This document shows, piece by piece, positions 16,079 to 24,773 of a stretch of 64,000 nt of DNA; the first letter of the stretch is position 1; the number at the start of each line of letters is the position of its first letter. The translations under genes were made by a program, and so were the position numbers. The notes below the pieces were generated by a model that ran no database searches, was not told the origin of the DNA, and saw nothing but the letters and a program-made list of their open reading frames with translations. Source of the DNA: Homoserinimonas sp044769865 (GTDB lineage Bacteria > Actinomycetota > Actinomycetes > Actinomycetales > Microbacteriaceae); the NCBI RefSeq assembly GCF_044769865.1, contig NZ_JBIZWA010000001.1, positions 248,001 to 312,000 on the forward strand. Direction: 5' to 3'.

Positions 16079-18108
16079 TGGCACGGCGGGAGAGGCGCTC
16101 CGCGCCCGCAGCGAAGGATGCGGCATCCGAGCCCACCACGGTCGACGCCGTCATTGACGGCACCGACTTCACCCCGGGTGAGGCCGACGGCGACATGTTC
16201 GGGGGCACCCCCGCGCGCAAGGCGCAGCACTTCTGGCCCTCCGCGAAACGGCTCCTCGGGCTGCTGCGGTCGGAACGGGCCGGGATGGCGCTCGTGGTGG
16301 CGCTGGTCGTGGCATCCGTGGTCCTGACGGTGCTGGCGCCCAAGGTGCTTGGCCAGGCGATGGACGTCATCTTCAACGGGGTGCTCGGATCGCAGCTGCC
16401 CGCCGGTGTGCCGCTCGAGACGGTCATCGAACAGGCACGGGCGAGCGGCAACGAGCAGTTCGCCGACATGCTCTCGGGCACCGAGGTGGTGCCGGGCCAG
16501 GGCATTCAGTTCGACGAGCTGGCTCGGCTCATCCTGCTCGTGCTCGGCATGTACACCGTGGCATCCGTGCTCATGTGGGCGCAGGGCTACATCCTCAACA
16601 AGCTCGTCATGCGGGTCGTCTACCGGCTGCGGCAGGACATCGAGGAGAAGCTCAACCGGCTCCCGCTGCGCTACTTCGACACCCGCCAGCGCGGCGACCT
16701 CATGTCGCGCGTCACGAACGACGTCGACAACATCCAGGCCGCCCTGCAGCAGGCGTTCTCACAACTCGTGCAGTCGGGGCTCACGGTCATCGGCATCGGG
16801 GCAATGATGTTCGTCGTCTCGTGGCAGCTCGCCCTCATCGCCCTCATCGCGCTGCCGCTCTCCGCCATCATCGCGGGCGTCATCGGTGTGCGTTCGCAGA
16901 AGCTCTTCGCCGCCCAATGGAAGAACACGGGCCACCTCAATGGGCACATCGAGGAGACCTTCTCGGGCCAGGAGATCGTGCGCGTCTTCGGCCGTGACCG
17001 CGAGATGCTCGAGGAGTTCGACCGGCGCAACGACGACCTTTACCGCGCGGCATCCGGAGCGCAGTTCGTCTCGGGCATGATCATGCCGGCCATGACCTTC
17101 GTGTCGTACCTGTCATATGTGCTCATCGCGGTCGTGGGCGGCCTGCGGGTCGCGACCGGCAACCTCACACTCGGCGACGCGACCGCGTTCATCCAGTACT
17201 CGCGCGAGTTCTCGCAGCCCCTCAGTGAGATGGCGGGCATGGCGAACATGCTGCAGTCGGGCGTCGCCTCGGCCGAGCGCACCTTCGAGCTGCTCGACGC
17301 CGAGGAGCAGGACACGGAGACACCCGAGCAGCGGATGCCCGCCCGCCCCGACGGGCACGTCGAGTTCGAGGGCGTCACGTTCTCGTACTCGCCAGAGAAG
17401 CCGCTCATCGAAGACCTGTCATTCTCCGCCGAACCGGGGCAGACGGTCGCGATCGTCGGGCCGACCGGCGCGGGCAAGACGACCCTCGTCAACCTCGTCA
17501 TGCGCTTCTACGAGCTCAGCGCGGGGCGCATCCTGCTCGACGGGGTCGACATCACCAAGCTCTCGCGCGCAGAACTGCGCTCGCAGGTCGGCATGGTGCT
17601 GCAGGACGCCTTCCTCTTCGAGGGCACGATCCGCGAGAACATCCGTTACGGACGACTGGATGCCACGGACGAGGAGGTCATCGCGGCAGCCGAGGCCACC
17701 ATGGTCGACCGATTCGTGCGCCAGCTGCCCGAGGGCTACGACACCGTGCTCGATGCCGACGGCGGCAGCGTCTCTGCCGGCGAGCGGCAGCTCATCACGA
17801 TCGCACGCGCGTTCCTCGCCAACCCAGCCCTGCTCATCCTCGACGAGGCGACCTCCTCGGTCGACACCCGCACCGAGCTCCTCGTGCAGCAGGCCATGGC
17901 GGCCCTCCGCACGGAACGCACCTCCTTCGTCATCGCGCACCGGCTCTCGACCATCCGCGATGCCCACACGATCCTCGTGATGCAGGAGGGTCGCATCGTG
18001 GAGCAGGGCAACCACGAGAGGCTGCTCGAGCGCCGCGGGGCGTACTACGACCTCTACCAGTCCCAGTTCATGGCCGGTCGCGAGACCGACGGCATGGTCG
18101 CGGGCTGA
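16078..18108 (+). CDS. ABC exporter half-transporter, catalytic-Glu subunit
   Basis: Partner of the preceding half-transporter, 676 residues. A charged 60-residue cytoplasmic extension, six membrane helices with a long external loop after helix 1 (about residues 100-145, LETVIEQARASGNEQFADML region), then the ATPase domain. Walker A VGPTGAGKTTLV, Walker B LLILDEATSSVD with the catalytic Glu intact, but the signature is SVSAGERQ instead of LSGGQ. The degenerate site is therefore built from this signature and the partner's Walker B, exactly the pairing expected of a heterodimer. ATG 16078 shares one base with the upstream stop. Confidence 0.9.
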   Translation: MARRERRSAPAAKDAASEPTTVDAVIDGTDFTPGEADGDMFGGTPARKAQHFWPSAKRLLGLLRSERAGMALVVALVVASVVLTVLAPKVLGQAMDVIFNGVLGSQLPAGVPLETVIEQARASGNEQFADMLSGTEVVPGQGIQFDELARLILLVLGMYTVASVLMWAQGYILNKLVMRVVYRLRQDIEEKLNRLPLRYFDTRQRGDLMSRVTNDVDNIQAALQQAFSQLVQSGLTVIGIGAMMFVVSWQLALIALIALPLSAIIAGVIGVRSQKLFAAQWKNTGHLNGHIEETFSGQEIVRVFGRDREMLEEFDRRNDDLYRAASGAQFVSGMIMPAMTFVSYLSYVLIAVVGGLRVATGNLTLGDATAFIQYSREFSQPLSEMAGMANMLQSGVASAERTFELLDAEEQDTETPEQRMPARPDGHVEFEGVTFSYSPEKPLIEDLSFSAEPGQTVAIVGPTGAGKTTLVNLVMRFYELSAGRILLDGVDITKLSRAELRSQVGMVLQDAFLFEGTIRENIRYGRLDATDEEVIAAAEATMVDRFVRQLPEGYDTVLDADGGSVSAGERQLITIARAFLANPALLILDEATSSVDTRTELLVQQAMAALRTERTSFVIAHRLSTIRDAHTILVMQEGRIVEQGNHERLLERRGAYYDLYQSQFMAGRETDGMVAG

Positions 18109-18193
18109 CAGCACCTCCCGCTCGCCCGCGCACGCGGCACTCCTCCAGACTCGCGCTCCTACAATTGGACGCCCGGGCCAGAAGGGGGCTGCA

Positions 18194-19117
18194 GTGACCG
18201 ACCCGACCCACACGACACCGATGCAGGACGAGGCGCCGATGCAGGCAGCGACGCCGACCATGGCCGTGCGCGGCTTTGACCGGCTGCTCACGACGCAGCG
18301 ACCCGCCGTGCTCGCGCACGTGAGGAACGTGCGGAGGAAGCATCCGGATGCCTCGCCTGAGCAGGTCATCCGCATCCTCGAGAAGCACTACCTCGCGGTC
18401 GTAACCTCGGGTGGCGCGGGGGTCGGGGCCGCGGCCATCGTGCCCGGGATCGGAACCGGAGCGAGCCTCGCGCTGACGGGCGTCGAAACGGGCGTCTTCC
18501 TCGAGGTGAGCGCCCTCTTCGCGCAATCGGTGACCGAGATCCACGGGATCGCCGTGACCGACCCCGACCGTGCCCGCACGATCGTCATGGCCATGATGCT
18601 CGGCACGCCGGGCGCGGAGCTCGTGCGCAGCCTCGCGGCGCAGGCGACCGGCAAGGGTGTGCCGCGCACCGCCTTCTGGGGCGACATCATCGGTCGTTCC
18701 GTGCCCCAGGCCTTCACGGGGCCGATCGCCGACCGGGTCAAGCGCGCCTTCATCGCCCGCTTCGCCCGCAACACCTCCACGAACGCGCTCGGACGCCTGC
18801 TGCCCTTCGGTGTCGGCGCAGTCGTCGGAGGCACCGCAAGCCACCTGCTCGGGCGCAAGATCATCGCAGCCTCGCGCGACGCCTTCGGGCCCCCGCCAGC
18901 CACCTTCCCGCCCAACCTCGAGCAGTTGAAGCCGCCACGCATGCCGCTCATCAAGCGGGTGCCGAAGGTCTCGCCCAAGCTCGTGCCGCTGCGCCGACAG
19001 CTGCCTGCGGCGCCGAGCCACGAGGGCGCTGCACCCGTGGACCCCGCTGCCTCGGCCGAGCCGGGAGGCTCGATCGAACTCGACGCCGCCGAGCCGCTCG
19101 ACACACCCGAGCGCTGA
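18194..19117 (+). CDS. hypothetical membrane-associated protein (EcsC-like appearance)
   Basis: Unrecognised protein of 307 residues. The N-terminal helix-rich part contains HPDASPEQVIRILEKHYLA. Gly/Ala-rich segments follow (GGAGVGAAAIVPGIGTGASL and GRLLPFGVGAVVGGTASHLL), probably membrane-inserted, then a Pro-rich tail (PPATFPPNLEQLKPPRMPL) and an acidic end. The hydrophobic Gly-rich hairpin pattern resembles EcsC-family proteins, but I cannot confirm this. GTG 18194 is preceded by AGAAGGGGG and by TACAAT at 18160-18165, so it has its own promoter. It is convergent with the TagF-like gene; no operon partner. Confidence 0.7.
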   Translation: MTDPTHTTPMQDEAPMQAATPTMAVRGFDRLLTTQRPAVLAHVRNVRRKHPDASPEQVIRILEKHYLAVVTSGGAGVGAAAIVPGIGTGASLALTGVETGVFLEVSALFAQSVTEIHGIAVTDPDRARTIVMAMMLGTPGAELVRSLAAQATGKGVPRTAFWGDIIGRSVPQAFTGPIADRVKRAFIARFARNTSTNALGRLLPFGVGAVVGGTASHLLGRKIIAASRDAFGPPPATFPPNLEQLKPPRMPLIKRVPKVSPKLVPLRRQLPAAPSHEGAAPVDPAASAEPGGSIELDAAEPLDTPER

Positions 19118-19135
19118 GCGGGCCGGCACCCGGCG

Positions 19136-20437
19136 TCACTCCCCGACGGGCGCGGTCTCTTCCTCGTCGTCGCCCGTGAAGGGGTCGACCTCGCTGTCGA
19201 TGCGGTCGTCGCGGTGGATCGCCGCGTGCCGGTCCCACTCCCCCATGAGCTGTTCGACGGCCGCATGGAAGCGGGCAGTCGCCGCGCCTGGGGTCGTGTC
19301 ACCGAAGTGCCGCTCAACCCAGAACCGCAGCGTCGCAAGCGCCTTCTCGTCTGCGCTCACGCGGTCGACGTGCGAGATGACATCCGCCGCCTGACCTGCC
19401 GAGAGCCACTCGGCAGCGCCGAGGTAGCCCTCCTCATCGACGTCCGCCTGGGGCGATGCCGGCCTGGTCACGATGAGCGGCTTGCCGGTCGCCAGCCGGT
19501 CATAGATCATCGCTGAGATGTCGGTGATCGCGACATCCGCGTTCGCCAGCTGCCAGCCGAGCGTCGGACCATCGTCGTAGACATGCTGCGCGCGCGGATC
19601 CGCCGCGTTCGCCGAGGCGATCGCCGCGACGATCTGCTCGTGCGCCGACTTGGTCGCGGGGTCGAGCACGCCAGTGCGCGGATGCGGTCGATAGATGAGG
19701 CGAAAGCGCGCGTCGCCGAGCAGGGCGCGCGTCAGGGCGACGCCGTGTGAGGCCACCGAGCCATACGCTGCCGCGGCGCGATCGCCCTCCCACGTGGGCG
19801 AGTAGAGCACGACCGTGCGCTCGTCTGGCGTGTAGGGCAGCTCGCCCTGCATGTGGTCGGCCTGCGGCCGCCCGATCTGGATCGTGCGGCGGTCGACGTC
19901 GAAGGCCCAGAGCTTGCGACTCAGGCGCTCGTGCGCCGCCGCGCCCGCGATGAGGCTGTAGTCGTAGGCCTTGAACTGGTTGGTCGTCATGTACATCTTG
20001 TCGGACTCGCCGTGGTTGATGAACACGTGCCACATGCGGCCGTAGCGGAACATCTGGAAGTTGCGCGAGTTCTGGTTGACGTAGAAGACGATGCGCAGTT
20101 CCTGCTCGGCGACGAACTGCTCGAGGTCGACGACCTTGCGCGCGTAGACGACGGGCACGGGCGACTCGTCGAGCAGGCGCAGCATCGTGCTGGGCGTGCG
20201 AGCGATGATGGCGACCGGCCAGCGCTTCGAGAGCTCCGCGAGGGGCGCGTACCACTGGCGCACCTGATACATGTTGACCGCGGCATCCGCGAAGTAGACG
20301 GCGATCTGGATGCTATGGGGCGCCGGCTTCTGCACGGTGCGCAGGCGGCCAGCCAGTTCGTTGCGGGTGCGCCGGCCTCGGAGCAGGTTCCTGACCAGTC
20401 GCCGCGCGGTCTTCAGGTCATGGATCAGGGGCATCAC
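19136..20437 (-). CDS. CDP-glycerol glycerophosphotransferase-like protein (TagF/TagB family)
   Basis: Probable polyol-phosphate transferase of wall-polymer synthesis, 433 residues. Glyphos_transf family features: INHGESDKMY, DYSLIAGAAAHERL, VVLYSPTWEGD, YRPHPRTG and ITDISAMIYDRLATGKP, in the right order. The C-terminal 30 residues are acidic. Adjacent GTG (20437) and ATG (20434) codons make the exact start uncertain. It starts four bases after the stop of the upstream glycosyltransferase gene, as the last gene of a four-gene operon. It should transfer glycerol- or ribitol-phosphate, or cap a glycan; the donor is not visible. Confidence 0.85.
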   Translation of the reverse strand: MMPLIHDLKTARRLVRNLLRGRRTRNELAGRLRTVQKPAPHSIQIAVYFADAAVNMYQVRQWYAPLAELSKRWPVAIIARTPSTMLRLLDESPVPVVYARKVVDLEQFVAEQELRIVFYVNQNSRNFQMFRYGRMWHVFINHGESDKMYMTTNQFKAYDYSLIAGAAAHERLSRKLWAFDVDRRTIQIGRPQADHMQGELPYTPDERTVVLYSPTWEGDRAAAAYGSVASHGVALTRALLGDARFRLIYRPHPRTGVLDPATKSAHEQIVAAIASANAADPRAQHVYDDGPTLGWQLANADVAITDISAMIYDRLATGKPLIVTRPASPQADVDEEGYLGAAEWLSAGQAADVISHVDRVSADEKALATLRFWVERHFGDTTPGAATARFHAAVEQLMGEWDRHAAIHRDDRIDSEVDPFTGDDEEETAPVGE

Positions 20438-20441
20438 GCCA

Positions 20442-21314
20442 TTAAACCAAGGGCGGTCTGCCGGCGCGGGCCATACGCCACACCGTTACCCACTTGATGC
20501 GCCTGCGCCCACCTGCGGGCTCTCGCCACCCGGCCCACCAACCGCCGAACCAGGCGCGCAGGGCAGCGGGATTGCGCGCCCAGCGCAGCACCTGGATGCC
20601 CGTCCACGACCCCACGTAGAGCGGCGCGATGAGCCACGGCAGGTTACGCTTCGCAAGCCAAACGCGATTGCGGGCATTGAGACGGTAGTAGTAAGAGTGC
20701 CGTGTCGGCTCGATCGCCGGGTGATGGGCGACGAGCTCGCCCGCGTACCAGACCCGCAGTCCCTGGTCCCAGACCCGCCACGCCAGCTCGATGCCCTCGT
20801 GCGCGTAGAAGAAGGGCTCGGCCCAGCCACCCGTCGCGTCGAAGACCCTGCGCGGCATGACGAGGGCACCCTCCCATACCGAGAAGACGTTGCTCGAGGC
20901 ATCCGCTTCTCCCTTGCGGATGCGAGGCACCCAGCGACGGGGGTTGGTCACGCCGCTGGGGTCGACGACTCGCGGCTGCACGAGCCCGATCTCCGGATGC
21001 TTCACCATGAGGTCGATCGAGTCGGCGACGAAGCGCGGCGACGGCACGCTCGCGTCGTCGTCGAGAAAGAAGAGCCATTCGCCCGAGACGTGGTCAACCC
21101 CGCGGTTGCGGCCCGCGGGAATGCCGAGGTTCTCAGCCAGGCCGACGCCTCGCACACCCTCGGGGAGCGCCGTCGGCTGCCAGCCGTTGCCGACGACGAC
21201 GACATCGAGGCGCACATCCTGCTGGGCGAGGATGCTCGCGAGCCCCCGCGCGAGGTCTGCAGGGCGCTTGCCCTGCGTCAGGACGACGACGCCGACCGTG
21301 GGGAGGCTGGTCAC
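20442..21314 (-). CDS. family 2 glycosyltransferase
   Basis: A GT-A fold sugar transferase of 290 residues. Early VGVVVLTQGKRPADLARGL nucleotide-sugar-binding strand, GIPAGRNRGV, metal-binding FFLDDDASVPS, acceptor-side GGWAEPFFYAHEG and ELAWRVWDQGL. The C-terminal part has an amphipathic or membrane stretch (WLIAPLYVGSWTGIQVLRW). GTG 21314 overlaps the stop of the CDP-alcohol phosphotransferase gene by four bases (GTGA). The rhamnosyl/galactofuranosyl-type pattern fits assembly of an envelope glycopolymer with its operon partners; donor sugar unknown. Confidence 0.88.
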   Translation of the reverse strand: MTSLPTVGVVVLTQGKRPADLARGLASILAQQDVRLDVVVVGNGWQPTALPEGVRGVGLAENLGIPAGRNRGVDHVSGEWLFFLDDDASVPSPRFVADSIDLMVKHPEIGLVQPRVVDPSGVTNPRRWVPRIRKGEADASSNVFSVWEGALVMPRRVFDATGGWAEPFFYAHEGIELAWRVWDQGLRVWYAGELVAHHPAIEPTRHSYYYRLNARNRVWLAKRNLPWLIAPLYVGSWTGIQVLRWARNPAALRAWFGGWWAGWREPAGGRRRIKWVTVWRMARAGRPPLV

Positions 21315-22120
21315 GCCCGCACGCGCCTCGACGCGATGATCGCGACGAAGTGACCCGCCAGCGCGAGGGCGGCGAGCGGCACGAGCGCCACGAGCAGTGC
21401 CCGGTCGGCCAACTCGGGGCCGATGAAGAGACCGACGATCGCCGCGGCGAAGGCGAGGATCGTCAGCTCGACCGAGTGGTAGAGGCGGTGGAAGGGCACG
21501 AAGCGGGCGACCCGACGCAGGGTCGCCACGAGGCCCGGGCGCGGCTCCGACTCCTCCTTGCGGTCCGCGAGCTTCGGCAGGCCGGCGTTGGCACGCGCGA
21601 CGTGCACCATGTCGTTGAGTGCCTTGTTGAGGATGATGAAGACGGCGAGCAGCAGGCCGAGCGTCGTCCAGAAGAAGTCCTCGGGCGCGTCGAAGGGGTA
21701 GCCGGCGGCGCGGATGCCCAGGACGATCGGGATGAGCCCCTCGGTCGTGTAGTGCCCCACCTTGTCGAGGAACACGCCCGCGGGCGAACTCGTGCCGCGC
21801 CACCGCGCGACCTCGCCGTCGCAGCAGTCGACGAGCATCTGCAGCTGCCCCATCGCGAGCGCGAGTACGGCACCCCAGATACCGGGGATGAGGAGGGAGA
21901 GCGCCGTGCCCCAGCCGACGAGGATCATGATGCCCGTGACGCCGTTCGCCGAGATCGACGTGCGCAGCAGCATCCAGGTCAGGTATGGCGACAGGTTGCG
22001 CAGGTAGAGGGATGCCGTCCAGTGCTCCGCATTTGCGCGCAGGCGCACCTCGGGCGGCTGTGCCACGGCACGAAGTTCGGCGATCGACTGGGGTCGACCC
22101 CGTGGTGCGTCGGTCGTCAT
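21311..22120 (-). CDS. CDP-alcohol phosphatidyltransferase family protein with Asp-to-His change
   Basis: Integral membrane phosphotransferase of 269 residues with about six membrane helices. The family motif is recognisable (VDCCDGEVARWRG, then GVFLDKVGHYTTE), but the last of the conserved aspartates (D-x3-D) is His here (DKVGH), checked in the nucleotides. The enzyme should use a CDP-alcohol such as CDP-glycerol or CDP-ribitol and an alcohol or lipid acceptor. Its ATG at 22120 lies one base beyond the upstream glycosyltransferase stop, and its own stop overlaps the next start. Membership in a glycosyltransferase operon suggests a phosphodiester-linked polymer or glycolipid rather than housekeeping phospholipid synthesis (inference). 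Confidence 0.85.
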   Translation of the reverse strand: MTTDAPRGRPQSIAELRAVAQPPEVRLRANAEHWTASLYLRNLSPYLTWMLLRTSISANGVTGIMILVGWGTALSLLIPGIWGAVLALAMGQLQMLVDCCDGEVARWRGTSSPAGVFLDKVGHYTTEGLIPIVLGIRAAGYPFDAPEDFFWTTLGLLLAVFIILNKALNDMVHVARANAGLPKLADRKEESEPRPGLVATLRRVARFVPFHRLYHSVELTILAFAAAIVGLFIGPELADRALLVALVPLAALALAGHFVAIIASRRVRA

Positions 22121-22121
22121 G

Positions 22122-23186
22122 TCACCTTCCCACCTGTGCGGTGATGTTGCGGCTCAGCTTGAGGAAGCCGAGCACGAATCCCGTGCCCCATCCGAAATGG
22201 ATGACGGGCAGCACGATGAGGTACCAGGCAGCCGAGCGCGCACCCTCGCTTCGCAGCACGGGCACCGCGGCGGCGAGCACGAAGAGGGCGTAGAGGGCGG
22301 GCACGGCGAAGGCCGCGACGAGCCAGGAGCCGGTGAACGCGCCGATCGTGCCGAGCACGAGGCCGAGCAGAATGCCGATGACAGCGAGGGGCGGCACGAA
22401 GTAGCGCAGCCCGTTCTCCTTGGGAAAGCGACGCGCGAGCTCGCCACGCCAGATGCCTGTCGCGACGAACTGCCGCAGCAGCTTCACGAGGCTCGACCGC
22501 GGCCGGTAGACGACCTGGAGGGCCGGCGTGAACCACACGGTGCCACCCGTTCCGCGCAGGCGGCGATTGAGCTCCCAGTCCTGACCGCGCTTGATGCCCT
22601 CGTCGAAGAGGCCGACCTCAAGCAGGCGGTGACGCTGGAAGGTGCCGAGGTACGCGGTCTCGGCCGGGCCCTCCTCGCCTCCGACGTGGTGCGGTGTTCC
22701 GCCAAGGCCGGCGCGTGAGCCGTAGGCGTGGGCGACGGCGCGTTCGAAGGGTGTAATGCCCTCCGCCTTCATGATGCCGCCGACGTTGTCGGCTCCCGTG
22801 CGCAGCAGCGTCTCGACCGCGATGCGGGTGTAGTCCCTGGGCAGCACGGAGTGGGCGTCGACGCGCACGACGATCGGATGGCTCGAGGCGCGGATGGCAG
22901 CGTTGAGTCCGCCCGGCGTACTTCCCAGCTCGTTCGGGATGCTGCGGATGCGGGGGTCCTCCGCCGCGAGCTGCTCGATCACACGGTTGGTGCCGTCGAC
23001 GCTCGGGCCCAGCGCGAGCACGATCTCGCTCTCGCCCGGGTAGTCCTGTCCCGTGAGGCTGAGCACGGCCGCCTCGATGTGCTCAACCTCGTTGAGCACC
23101 GGCATGACATAGGAGACGCCAGGGTATTCAGCGGACTCGCTCGGCATGCTTTCCAGTCGTCGCAGCTCTCTCATCGGGCTTGCCAT
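22122..23186 (-). CDS. family 2 glycosyltransferase with C-terminal membrane domain (ExoA-like)
   Basis: First gene of the glycopolymer operon, about 354 residues. The GT-A domain (SYVMPVLNEVEHIEAAVLSL, STPGGLNAAIRAS, VVRVDAHSVLPRDY, FDEGIKRGQDWELNRRLR) is followed by about four membrane helices (PLAVIGILLGLVLGTIGAF and others). This layout matches ExoA-type glucosyltransferases acting on lipid-linked acceptors. Start uncertain: ATG 23186, 23171 or 23147, or TTG 23192 are in frame; the domain begins near the ATG at 23147. A perfect-armed hairpin lies just upstream at 23199-23244. Confidence 0.85.
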   Translation of the reverse strand: MASPMRELRRLESMPSESAEYPGVSYVMPVLNEVEHIEAAVLSLTGQDYPGESEIVLALGPSVDGTNRVIEQLAAEDPRIRSIPNELGSTPGGLNAAIRASSHPIVVRVDAHSVLPRDYTRIAVETLLRTGADNVGGIMKAEGITPFERAVAHAYGSRAGLGGTPHHVGGEEGPAETAYLGTFQRHRLLEVGLFDEGIKRGQDWELNRRLRGTGGTVWFTPALQVVYRPRSSLVKLLRQFVATGIWRGELARRFPKENGLRYFVPPLAVIGILLGLVLGTIGAFTGSWLVAAFAVPALYALFVLAAAVPVLRSEGARSAAWYLIVLPVIHFGWGTGFVLGFLKLSRNITAQVGR

Positions 23187-23198
23187 GGGCAAGCGCGG

Positions 23199-23244
23199 GG
23201 CTCGGCACAGCCTGCGGCAGAAACGCCTCAGGCTGGGCCGAGCC
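23199..23244 (-). promoter_or_regulatory. long hairpin between htrA and the glycosyltransferase operon
   Basis: GGCTCGGC (23199-23206) pairs with GCCGAGCC (23237-23244), and the stem continues inward through CAGCCTG/CAGGCTG-type arms around GCAGAAACGCC. On the minus strand TAGGCT at 23241-23246 could be a -10 box, which would put part of the hairpin in a 5' leader. Alternatively it terminates htrA. Both readings fit. Confidence 0.5.
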
Positions 23245-23270
23245 TACCAGCAGGCCGGTGCCGGAACCCG

Positions 23271-24773
23271 TCAGCCGAGCTCACCGAGCGTGACCGTGGT
23301 GGTGTTGCGCTCACCGTCACGCACGTAAACGAGTTCCGCCTCCGCGCCGCCCGGAAGCACGCGCACCTGCGCCGTGAGGTCGGTCTTGCCGGTGATGGGG
23401 AGCCCCTCGAACTCGACGACCACATCGCCCTGCTTCAGCCCTGCCTGCTCGGCAGCGCCATCCGGGGTCACGCTCTGGATGGAGGCACCGACCACGTCGC
23501 TGTCGATGGCACGGTCGTCCGTGACATCCGCCACCGTCGCGCCAAGGAGGCCGTGGCTCGCGGTGCCGTTCTCAATGAGCTCGGATGCCACGCGCTGGGC
23601 CAGGTTCGCCGGGATCGCGAAGCCCACGCCGATGCTTCCCGCCGTCGAGGAGCCGGTGTTGCCCGTGCTCGCGATCGCCACGTTGATGCCGATGACCTTG
23701 CCGTCCTCGTCGAGGAGCGCGCCGCCCGAATTGCCGGGGTTGATCGCGGCATCCGTCTGGATCACGGGGAGGGCGATCGTCGAGGAGACGGGTGCCGAGC
23801 CGCGGTCGGGACCGTTGTCGAACTCCCAGAAATCGAAGGGGCCCCAGCCGTCGGGCGCATCTGGCTGCGGGGCGTCGGGCGCTTCCTCCGACTCCGGCGC
23901 CGCTGACGACGCGACCGTGATGCTGCGGTTGAGCGCGCTCACGACGCCGCTCGTGACGGTGTTGCTGAGCCCGAGGGGCGCACCGATCGCAATCGTCGTG
24001 TCGCCCACGTTGAGCTCATCGGAGTCGGCGAACTCGGCCGGCTGGAACTCGACATCCGCATCGACCTTGACGACCGCGAGGTCTGCGATGGGGTCGCTAC
24101 CGACGAGTGTTGCGTCGAAGAGCCTGCCGTCATAGGACTGCACACGGATGCTCGGCTCGGCCGTCGCGCCGCTGAGGGTCGCGACGTGCGCATTGGTGAG
24201 GATGTAGCCGTCCTCACTCAGCACGACGCCCGAGCCGCTGCCGGATGCCTGCCCGCCATTGACCGAGAGCGTCACGACCGAGGGCGCGACGGTCGCCGCG
24301 ACGCCACTGATGACGGTCGCGTTGTCGACGTCGTTGATCATGACGTTGGTGCCCACGGGCCCCTGGCTGCTCGCCGGGCCGCCAGCGCCGCCCGTCACAC
24401 CCGCGTAGACCCCGGCGCCCACGCCACCACCGACGAGGGCCGCGATCGCCGCGACGGCGACCATGCCGATGCCCGCACGGCGCGGTTCAGGCCGCTGGGA
24501 GGAGTCGGGCTGCTGCGCGCCGGTCGCGCCCGCGCCGAAAGCAGCACCCCGCTGGGGTGCCGGATCCTGCGGAGATGACGCGGCCTGCGGAGAGGGAGCA
24601 CCCTGCGGAGACGAAGGCCCATCCGGCGATGCGGCCCCCTGCGCCTGCGCAGCCGCTGCGGGCGTGCCCGCCCCGTCCGCGCTTGCGGCGGGGCGTGTCT
24701 CGCCCGCGCGGATGTCGGGAGGCGTCGGGTCCTCGTGGCGTTCGGGCTGCTGGCGCTCGGGCTGCTCAGTCAT
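23271..24773 (-). CDS. HtrA/DegP-family serine protease, membrane anchored
   Basis: Envelope quality-control protease of 500 residues. A cytoplasmic Pro/Ala/Gln/Ser-rich segment (about 1-95) contains short repeats such as SSPQGAPSPQ. One membrane helix follows (GMVAVAAIAALVGGGVGAG), then an extracytoplasmic trypsin-like domain with His196 (LTNAHVA), Asp231 (IADLAVV) and Ser349 (NPGNSGGAL), then a C-terminal PDZ domain (GLKQGDVVVEFEGLPI). All three catalytic residues are present. ATG 24773 has AAAGGAG five to six bases upstream. The Asp/Pro/Glu-rich insert in the protease domain (ESEEAPDAPQPDAPDGW) is a surface loop. It resembles mycobacterial PepD/HtrA proteins. Confidence 0.93.
   Translation of the reverse strand: MTEQPERQQPERHEDPTPPDIRAGETRPAASADGAGTPAAAAQAQGAASPDGPSSPQGAPSPQAASSPQDPAPQRGAAFGAGATGAQQPDSSQRPEPRRAGIGMVAVAAIAALVGGGVGAGVYAGVTGGAGGPASSQGPVGTNVMINDVDNATVISGVAATVAPSVVTLSVNGGQASGSGSGVVLSEDGYILTNAHVATLSGATAEPSIRVQSYDGRLFDATLVGSDPIADLAVVKVDADVEFQPAEFADSDELNVGDTTIAIGAPLGLSNTVTSGVVSALNRSITVASSAAPESEEAPDAPQPDAPDGWGPFDFWEFDNGPDRGSAPVSSTIALPVIQTDAAINPGNSGGALLDEDGKVIGINVAIASTGNTGSSTAGSIGVGFAIPANLAQRVASELIENGTASHGLLGATVADVTDDRAIDSDVVGASIQSVTPDGAAEQAGLKQGDVVVEFEGLPITGKTDLTAQVRVLPGGAEAELVYVRDGERNTTTVTLGELG

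Noticed and set aside
14234..16126. 630-codon minus-strand frame antisense to the first half-transporter
   Set aside because: Composition is His/Asp/Arg-rich shadow sequence; the plus strand carries complete ABC motifs.
24541..24720. Short CTGCGGAG-type repeats in the 5' part of htrA as a possible CRISPR or regulatory repeat
   Set aside because: They lie in frame and encode the low-complexity Ser-Pro-Gln segment of the cytoplasmic region; spacing is irregular and there are no unique spacers.
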